Positions 6,033-9,931 of a stretch of DNA of 9,931 nt are shown in pieces. Each line of letters opens with the position of its first letter. Within the stretch, counting starts at the first letter, position 1. The DNA is from a bacterium (GTDB taxonomy: Bacteria; Electryoneota; Electryoneia; Electryoneales; Electryoneaceae), in contig WJJA01000561.1 in the NCBI GenBank assembly GCA_014729955.1, positions 1-9,931 on the forward strand, in the 5' to 3' direction. Under the pieces are notes generated by a model, which was given only the letters and a program-made list of their open reading frames with translations, was not told the origin of the DNA and did no database searches. The position numbers were made by a program, and so were the translations under genes.

Positions 6033-7403
6033 ATGCCCCGCAGGCCCGAAGACACTACGGTTCTTTTAACGGGCGCCAACGGATTTGTCGGCAGTCATAT
6101 CACCGACGCGCTGCTGCGCAACGGCTACCGGGTGCGTACGATGGTGCGTGTCACAAGCAACCGGCAGTGGCTGGAGCGTAAGCCGGTGGAGGTGGTATAC
6201 GCCTCACTGGATGAACCGGAGCGACTTCGCAAGGCGGTCGAGGGTGTCGATGCGATCATTCACAATGCGGGGGTTGTCGCCGCACCGGGGAAATATCACT
6301 ACTACCGTCACAATGCCGACGGTACCCGTCTGCTGGCGGAAGCGGCACACGATGCGGCATCCGGGCTGCAACGCTTTGTCTATGTCTCGAGCGAGGCAGC
6401 GGGCGGACCGACACACAACTCCCGCCCCCGCCGGGAATCCGACCCGCCTCAACCCATCACGGACTACGGGCAGAGCAAGCTGGTCGCCGAAGGGCATCTG
6501 CAGCGTTTTCAGGACAATTTTCCGATCACGATCGTGCGCCCGCCCGCGATCTACGGTCCGCGTGACACCGCATGGCTGCCCCTGTTCCAACTGATTTCCA
6601 ACGGCTGGCTGCCGCTGATCGGCCGGCACCGACAATTGTCTCTGACCCATGCCCAGGACCTTGCACGCCAGGTGGTGCTGCAAATGGAACACCCGGACGC
6701 CGTCGGCGAAATATTCTACGCTGCGCCGTATGATCCGGTGAGTTACGAGGATTTCGGGCATACCATCAGCAAGGTACTGTCCGCCCGTCCCAAGCTGGTG
6801 ACCGTACCGGACGAGCTGATCCGTGTCGGGTATCCCCTCGTGCACCCCCTGATCAAGCTGTTCGGCAAGCCGCCGTTCCAGAAAGACAAGCTGCCCGATG
6901 TACTCGCGCCGCGCTGGACAATCAGCGGTGAAAAGGCGCGGAACCGTCTCGGCTTTGAAGGGAAGATGCCGCTGCTCGCCGGCGTCGGACAGACCGCGGA
7001 ATGGTATCGTTGGAAAAAGTGGATCGAAAGCCCGCGCGACCGTCTCAAGAAAAAACGAGGTTCGCACACGCGCAAGCGTAAGGTCGACGGGCAAGTGCGA
7101 GCGTACGATCCCACTTGTGACCTGTGCGCTCTCGCGATGGACGGCGAAGTGAAGACGCCGTTGCACTACGAAGACGACGAGTTTGTCATCGTCGACTGCC
7201 TGATCTGTCGAGTGCCGATGGCCGTTCTGAAGGAACACCGCAGCAGCTTTACGGACGATGAAAAACAGCGGCTGCTGAAGATCTTCGCGGACCTTTTCGG
7301 GGACAAGCACCATCCCGACTTCGAGCAGCGTCGCATCCCCGAACACGCCCACGTGCATTACCGCACCACACCGCACCTGCTTCCCTGGCAGAAGCGTGTG
7401 TAA
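6033..7403 (+). CDS. Extended SDR (NAD-dependent epimerase/dehydratase type) fused to a Cys/His-rich HIT-like C-terminal domain
   Basis: A 456-residue fusion protein. Residues 8-330 form an extended short-chain dehydrogenase/reductase: TGANGFVG with Gly14, Gly17 and Gly20 for the NAD(P) cofactor, IIHNAG near 75-80, YVSSEA with Ser119/Ser120, the catalytic pair Tyr145 and Lys149 (YGQSK), RPPAIYGPRD, and a C-terminal substrate part ending in AEWYRWKKW. After a basic linker (331-352, rich in K and R) comes a domain of about 97 residues. It holds C362-x2-C365, HYEDDEFVIVD, C389-x2-C392, VLKEH near 398-402, and HAHVHY with His438, His440 and His442. The HYEDD, K-x-H and H-x-H-x-H order resembles HIT-domain proteins with an N-terminal CxxC zinc knuckle; this is my inference. 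The ATG at 6033 has AAGGAG nine bases upstream. The SDR substrate is unknown; sugar-nucleotide epimerases and steroid- or flavonoid-type reductases share these motifs. It may be cotranscribed with the methyltransferase gene. Confidence 0.88.
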   Translation: MPRRPEDTTVLLTGANGFVGSHITDALLRNGYRVRTMVRVTSNRQWLERKPVEVVYASLDEPERLRKAVEGVDAIIHNAGVVAAPGKYHYYRHNADGTRLLAEAAHDAASGLQRFVYVSSEAAGGPTHNSRPRRESDPPQPITDYGQSKLVAEGHLQRFQDNFPITIVRPPAIYGPRDTAWLPLFQLISNGWLPLIGRHRQLSLTHAQDLARQVVLQMEHPDAVGEIFYAAPYDPVSYEDFGHTISKVLSARPKLVTVPDELIRVGYPLVHPLIKLFGKPPFQKDKLPDVLAPRWTISGEKARNRLGFEGKMPLLAGVGQTAEWYRWKKWIESPRDRLKKKRGSHTRKRKVDGQVRAYDPTCDLCALAMDGEVKTPLHYEDDEFVIVDCLICRVPMAVLKEHRSSFTDDEKQRLLKIFADLFGDKHHPDFEQRRIPEHAHVHYRTTPHLLPWQKRV

Positions 7404-7744
7404 GGAGAACCATCGTTTTCCGTCACGGCAGGGACCGGCACCCGGTCGGGTGGCGTTTGTCCGTCCCGTGGTTTGAACGACAGCAACGCCCCCTGTGACA
7501 CCACAACCCCACACCGTCGTTGTAGAACCACGCTTTCATATCTCACAAAACGACTTTAGCGAGACTATCTTAGACCTTGTTTTCCAAATATATACGGCGG
7601 TACCCGGAACGGTAGAGGCATCGCGAGTACGACCTTTTCCATGCCGGCACGACTTTCGCTCCATGCAGATATGAACGTCCGAACACGCACGTCCAGTGGA
7701 TTGATCAACAGAGCATATGGAGCCGTTTCAGAGGAGCGGAAGCT
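7404..7744 (+). other. 341-base intergenic region between the SDR fusion and the barrel operon
   Basis: No gene is supported here. The first part holds the GC-rich stem-loop at 7424-7470. The part from about 7530 to 7595 is clearly more AT-rich and contains TATATA at 7589-7594, a possible -10 element, but I find no convincing -35 at a proper distance. The barrel operon promoter is probably in this AT-rich block. A good Shine-Dalgarno (GAGGAG, 7733-7738) precedes the next start. Long minus-strand frames through here are shadows of the barrel genes. Confidence 0.5.
7424..7470 (+). terminator. GC-rich nested stem-loop, possible weak terminator of the SDR fusion gene
   Basis: An inner hairpin pairs 7436-7443 with 7448-7455 (eight positions, one G-G mismatch, GGTC loop) and is followed by TTTGT. 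Outer arms also pair: CACGG (7424-7428) with CCGTG (7466-7470), and GGAC (7432-7435) with GTCC (7459-7462). An alternative hairpin, GACCG (7433-7437) with CGGTC (7443-7447), excludes the inner one. It starts 20 bases after the stop codon. The U-run is short, so terminator function is uncertain. Confidence 0.4.
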
Positions 7745-8353
7745 ATGTTGCGGAATCTTGCAGTCCTGCTGATGGTACTGATCGTAGCGGCAACAGCGCA
7801 TGCTCAGCCCCGGTCGCTCTTCGGGAGCGATGAGTTTGAGATCGGCGGATTCGGCGGCGTCGGAACCCACTACACCACCTTCAAGGGAGATCCCGGCTTC
7901 CTGGTCGGGGGGTTCGGCGCCTTTCATGTGAACAAGGTAATCTATCTCGGGATCGGCGGCTATGGACTGACCACCCGGCATGACGCGCCGGCTTTCCCAT
8001 CCGGCGAGGACGCGGTCTGGAACATGGGTTACGGCGGCGGACTGGTCGGCGTAATCTGGAAAAGCGACGACATCCTGCACCTGGCGGGCGATGTGTTGAT
8101 CGGCGGCGGTGGAGTCGGAAAAGGCCTGAAAGACTACGACTATGATGAAGACGACGACGAACATCGTCACCTGGAAGATGAGTTCTTCATGGTTCAACCG
8201 ATGGTTCATGGCGTTCTGAATGTGACAAGCTGGATGCGTGTCACCGCCGGCGCCGGGTACCGCTTCGTGAACGGAGTCGATACAAGAGGGTTGGATAACT
8301 CGGACCTGAGCGGACCGGTGGCCGGACTGACCTTCCGTTGGGGGCGCTGGTAA
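7745..8353 (+). CDS. Outer-membrane beta-barrel-like protein, first of a tandem paralog pair
   Basis: A 202-residue secreted protein of unknown function, predicted to sit in the outer membrane. Residues 1-20 are a Sec signal peptide (charged MLRN, a hydrophobic core, cleavage after AHA20). The mature part begins QPRSLFG and is dominated by alternating, glycine- and aromatic-rich strands, such as GFLVGGFGAF, YLGIGGYGL and MRVTAGAGYRF, and ends in the aromatic Trp202. A very acidic, His-containing stretch at about 129-146 (DYDYDEDDDEHRH) would lie in a loop and could bind cations. The next gene encodes a paralog 37 bases downstream; the pair shares RSLFG, LNVT-W and the final D-x-SG-x3-G block. 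The ATG at 7745 has GAGGAG eight bases upstream. I recall similar uncharacterised proteins from FCB-type bacteria, but no function is established. Confidence 0.82.
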   Translation: MLRNLAVLLMVLIVAATAHAQPRSLFGSDEFEIGGFGGVGTHYTTFKGDPGFLVGGFGAFHVNKVIYLGIGGYGLTTRHDAPAFPSGEDAVWNMGYGGGLVGVIWKSDDILHLAGDVLIGGGGVGKGLKDYDYDEDDDEHRHLEDEFFMVQPMVHGVLNVTSWMRVTAGAGYRFVNGVDTRGLDNSDLSGPVAGLTFRWGRW

Positions 8354-8390
8354 GGCGACCCTACCGCGAAATGTGGACCTGGAGGCGAGA

Positions 8391-8981
8391 ATGGTGAGAC
8401 TTCTATCGATGGTGAGCTTGATCCTGCTGCTGACTGCAGGCGTGGTGCAGGCGGACGATGACGGCCCGCGCTCCCTGTTCGGGGACAAGGCATGGGACCA
8501 CGGCGGCATGGGCGGCTTCAGCACGGCGGCGACCGGGTTTGCCGGTGGAACGGCGATCATGGGAGGGTGGCACGGGCACTGGATTGTCAACCACACCTTC
8601 GGGATCGGCGGGACGGGATACGGCATCCACGCAACAGATGACTATCATTACCGTGATGATGACTTCGACCTGAATGCGGGTGTATCCGGGATGGAAGTGG
8701 AATATTACATCCAACCGGAAAACCTGCTGCATTACACCGTTTCGCTTGGTATGGGCGGTGGCAACCTGACCGCCAGGCGTGAGCGGGATGGAAAGGAGTT
8801 CAACGACGCTTTCTACTACCTGCATCCCAAGGTGAACGCTGAGCTGAACGTTACCAACTGGTTCCGCGCGGGTGGCTTTGCCGGCTACCGCTATGCCGGG
8901 AATGTCAACCTGATCGGGCTGGACAGCGGCGACATCAGCGGTTGGACAGCGGGAATTCAGTTAAAATTCGGGGATTTCTAG
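8391..8981 (+). CDS. Outer-membrane beta-barrel-like protein, second of a tandem paralog pair
   Basis: A 196-residue paralog of the preceding protein, also of unknown function. Residues 1-21 are a Sec signal peptide with cleavage after VQA21. The mature start DDDGPRSLFG matches the QPRSLFG start of the first protein. Strand-like blocks include GGWHGHWIVNHTFGIGG, MEVEYYIQPENLLHYTVSLG and ELNVTNWFRAGGFAGYRY. The protein ends LKFGDF, with the C-terminal phenylalanine that the BAM machinery recognises in many outer-membrane barrels. The long acidic loop of the first protein is replaced by a shorter Asp/Tyr/His segment at about 83-93. GGAGG just before the ATG at 8391 sets the start; a GTG at 8373 has no such site. 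The stop codon TAG lies inside the left end of a MITE-like element, yet the C-terminus looks complete. It is probably cotranscribed with the first barrel gene. Confidence 0.82.
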   Translation: MVRLLSMVSLILLLTAGVVQADDDGPRSLFGDKAWDHGGMGGFSTAATGFAGGTAIMGGWHGHWIVNHTFGIGGTGYGIHATDDYHYRDDDFDLNAGVSGMEVEYYIQPENLLHYTVSLGMGGGNLTARRERDGKEFNDAFYYLHPKVNAELNVTNWFRAGGFAGYRYAGNVNLIGLDSGDISGWTAGIQLKFGDF

Positions 8982-8994
8982 CCCGAATATTTCA
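8978..8994 (+). repeat. Left terminal inverted repeat of the MITE-like element
   Basis: The 17 bases are the exact reverse complement of 9224-9240. The first four, CTAG, contain the TAG stop codon (8979-8981) of the second barrel gene. Confidence 0.85.
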
Positions 8995-9003
8995 CGAATT
9001 CAT

Positions 9004-9083
9004 ACTGTGTCAGATGTGAGGCGCGAAGGATGAAGCGGTATGGCAATACCGCGAATCCTTCGGAACAAAGCAGATGACACAGT
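9004..9083. other. Nested stem-loop inside the MITE-like element
   Basis: Three helices are nested: ACTGTGTCA (9004-9012) with TGACACAGT (9075-9083); CGAAGGAT (9024-9031) with ATCCTTCG (9055-9062); and GCGGTAT (9035-9041) with ATACCGC (9046-9052), closing a GGCA loop. All 24 base pairs are perfect Watson-Crick. No T-run follows, so it is not a standard terminator. It may matter for transposase recognition, cruciform extrusion, or mRNA 3'-end stability. Confidence 0.7.
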
Positions 9084-9223
9084 TGGGATCGCCCGAAGGG
9101 TGAATGAATAAATGGGGTTTTCTCTTTTACGTCTGGGTACAAACCGTCGCCGGGAGGAAGTGGCAAATTGGGGAACATCTTCCTGTAAAACCAGTCCTTA
9201 CCATAGCTCGCTTTCATCATTCA

Positions 9224-9240
9224 TGAAATATTCGGGCTAG
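9224..9240 (-). repeat. Right terminal inverted repeat of the MITE-like element
   Basis: TGAAATATTCGGGCTAG is the exact reverse complement of 8978-8994. The CTAG at 9237-9240 is the second copy of the candidate 4-bp target duplication. Confidence 0.85.
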
Positions 9241-9298
9241 ACCACGCTATACAAGTGTGCCCCACGGGGCATTCTCCATCACCACCCTTCCACACACG

Positions 9299-9338
9299 CA
9301 CCCGGCGTCGTCTCGAGAGAGGCGGCGCCGTGGTGTTT
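9299..9338 (+). terminator. Possible original terminator of the barrel operon
   Basis: CACCCGGCG (9299-9307) pairs with CGCCG and GGTG (9326-9330 and 9332-9335), giving nine base pairs with one bulged T, and TTT follows. The loop is 18 bases and contains the palindrome TCTCGAGA. If the MITE-like element is removed, this hairpin would lie about 60 bases after the barrel stop codon. The T-run is short, so the call is tentative. Confidence 0.3.
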
Positions 9339-9560
9339 GCGGAGCCGTTATGGAAAACCGAAAGCGGTGATACGACGGGTGCACCGGGAAGGCAGGGACG
9401 GGAGAGCGAACCGTCCTCCGTGATAAACCACTTCTTCTCACACGTCGACCCTTTGCGTTCAAGGCAGTGTAAGATTTTCAGGTTTCATTATGATTATGTT
9501 TCTTTTGTGTTAGATTGTCTGCGAATTTTTCATGGTTCGGCTTGACGTTGCCGGTCGACT

Positions 9561-9593
9561 GATACGAACTTGATTTGATTTCGTAATCGTATC
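9561..9593. promoter_or_regulatory. Dyad upstream of sixA
   Basis: GATACGA (9561-9567) mirrors TCGTATC (9587-9593). An alternative inner pairing TACGAA (9563-9568) with TTCGTA (9579-9584) is mutually exclusive with it. It ends 36 bases before the sixA ATG. It could be a repressor site or a leader-RNA switch between two folds; nothing in the sequence decides this. Confidence 0.35.
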
Positions 9594-9629
9594 GGGAGGT
9601 CCATTCCCGGAGGTGAAAGGAAGCGCCTC

Positions 9630-9931
9630 ATGCAACTCTTTCTTCTTCGGCACGGTATTGCAGAGCCGGCTGACGAAGTCCATGACAGTGAAAGAGCGCT
9701 TACGGTCGAGGGTCGGGAGAAGATCCAGAAGATCGCGGGTGCCATGATCCGTATGCGCGTGCAGGTGGAGCATATCGTCACCAGCCCGCTGCTGCGTGCG
9801 GTGCAAACGGCCAACCAGGTTGCAGAAGTCTGCAATGTTGACAAAGTGCAGTTCTGCGATGAACTGCTGCCGGAGGCAAGACCGGAGTTGGTTTTATCCT
9901 TTCTTGAGCGCGAATTTCCTCAAGCTGAAGC
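9630..9931 (+). CDS. sixA: SixA-type phosphohistidine phosphatase, N-terminal part (runs off window end)
   Basis: A small histidine-phosphatase-superfamily protein. SixA removes phosphate from phosphohistidine, first described for the HPt domain of ArcB and later for the nitrogen phosphotransferase system. The 100 complete codons seen begin MQLFLLRHGIAEP: the RHG motif at 7-9 holds the catalytic His8. Further on, SPLLRAVQTA (about 53-62) carries the conserved second arginine of the phosphate pocket, and ELLPEARPE matches the SixA acid region. The second catalytic His is beyond the window. AGGAAG six bases before the ATG at 9630 serves as ribosome site, with GGAGGTGA a little further upstream. 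Family length is about 160 residues, so roughly one third is missing. Other small phosphoglycerate-mutase-like phosphatases are possible, but the start and spacing fit SixA best. Confidence 0.87.
   Translation, partial: MQLFLLRHGIAEPADEVHDSERALTVEGREKIQKIAGAMIRMRVQVEHIVTSPLLRAVQTANQVAEVCNVDKVQFCDELLPEARPELVLSFLEREFPQAE

Larger units (their letters stand above)
8978..9240. mobile_element. MITE-like non-autonomous element with 17-bp terminal inverted repeats
   Basis: CTAGCCCGAATATTTCA at 8978-8994 is repeated perfectly in inverted orientation at 9224-9240, and weaker similarity continues inward for several bases (GAAT in both). The outer CTAG is palindromic, so it can equally be a 4-bp target duplication, which would give a 255-bp element (8982-9236) with 13-bp perfect termini beginning CCCGAATATT. 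There is no transposase; the only sizeable frame inside has no recognisable protein. The interior contains a strong nested hairpin. Size, perfect termini and candidate target duplication fit a MITE mobilised in trans. I have an unverified recollection of similar termini on IS1380-type elements. Confidence 0.75.
9241..9629. other. 389-base non-coding region between the MITE-like element and sixA
   Basis: No gene is supported. It contains a small hairpin TGCCCC-AC-GGGGCA at 9258-9271, a larger hairpin at 9299-9335, an AT-rich block at about 9470-9540 that probably holds the sixA promoter, and a dyad at 9561-9593. I could not fix -35/-10 hexamers: TTGACG at 9542-9547 has no good partner at 16-18 bases. 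Frames crossing this stretch have no protein-like features. Confidence 0.45.

Noticed and set aside
6204..7514. 436-codon minus-strand open frame
   Set aside because: It is a shadow of the SDR fusion gene, whose plus-strand product has clear cofactor and catalytic motifs.
7565..8626. 353-codon minus-strand open frame
   Set aside because: It is antisense to both barrel genes. Those have signal peptides, ribosome sites and mutual homology; this frame has none of these.
8978..9220. 80-codon minus-strand open frame inside the MITE-like element
   Set aside because: It begins close to the right terminal repeat and crosses the nested hairpin and left terminal repeat. It has no Shine-Dalgarno site and no recognisable motif; its codons are dictated by the inverted repeats.

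Overview
The window looks like chromosomal DNA, about 60% G+C by eye, from a Gram-negative bacterium. The Gram-negative call rests on two secreted proteins that have signal peptides, Gly/aromatic-rich strand patterns and an aromatic C-terminal residue, as outer-membrane beta-barrels do. The lineage cannot be fixed from the sequence. The barrel family and the mixed gene neighbourhood remind me of poorly cultivated groups (FCB-type or candidate phyla), but that is an impression, not evidence.

Layout. Positions 1-1546, minus strand: a tRNA-Ser(GCU) with its own promoter and a strong intrinsic terminator, then a two-gene operon of a DUF3566-like membrane protein and gltX (glutamyl-tRNA synthetase, cut by the window edge), joined by an ATGA overlap. 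1477-1997: a long non-coding stretch holding the tRNA promoter and a triple 22-bp direct repeat. 1998-2393, plus: an eight-cysteine protein of unknown function. 2462-2902, minus: a single-domain rhodanese. 3101-4300, minus: an AlaA-type aminotransferase. 4512-5927, plus: an RNA m5U-methyltransferase of the TrmA/RlmD family with a degenerate Fe-S cysteine set and a TTG start, divergent from the aminotransferase. 6033-7403, plus: an extended SDR (epimerase type) fused to a Cys/His-rich C-terminal domain that resembles a HIT domain. 7745-8981, plus: two tandem paralogous outer-membrane proteins. 8978-9240: a non-autonomous, MITE-like element inserted exactly at the stop codon of the second barrel gene. 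9630-9931, plus: the start of a SixA-type phosphohistidine phosphatase.

How the genes work together. tRNA-Ser, gltX and the methyltransferase belong to translation and RNA modification. The aminotransferase belongs to alanine/glutamate metabolism. The two barrels form a small envelope operon. I see no defence island, phage, CRISPR array or biosynthetic cluster. The points most worth a second look are the SDR/HIT-like fusion, the MITE-like insertion at a stop codon with a CTAG duplication, the methyltransferase that has lost a cluster cysteine, and the repeat block upstream of the Cys-rich gene.
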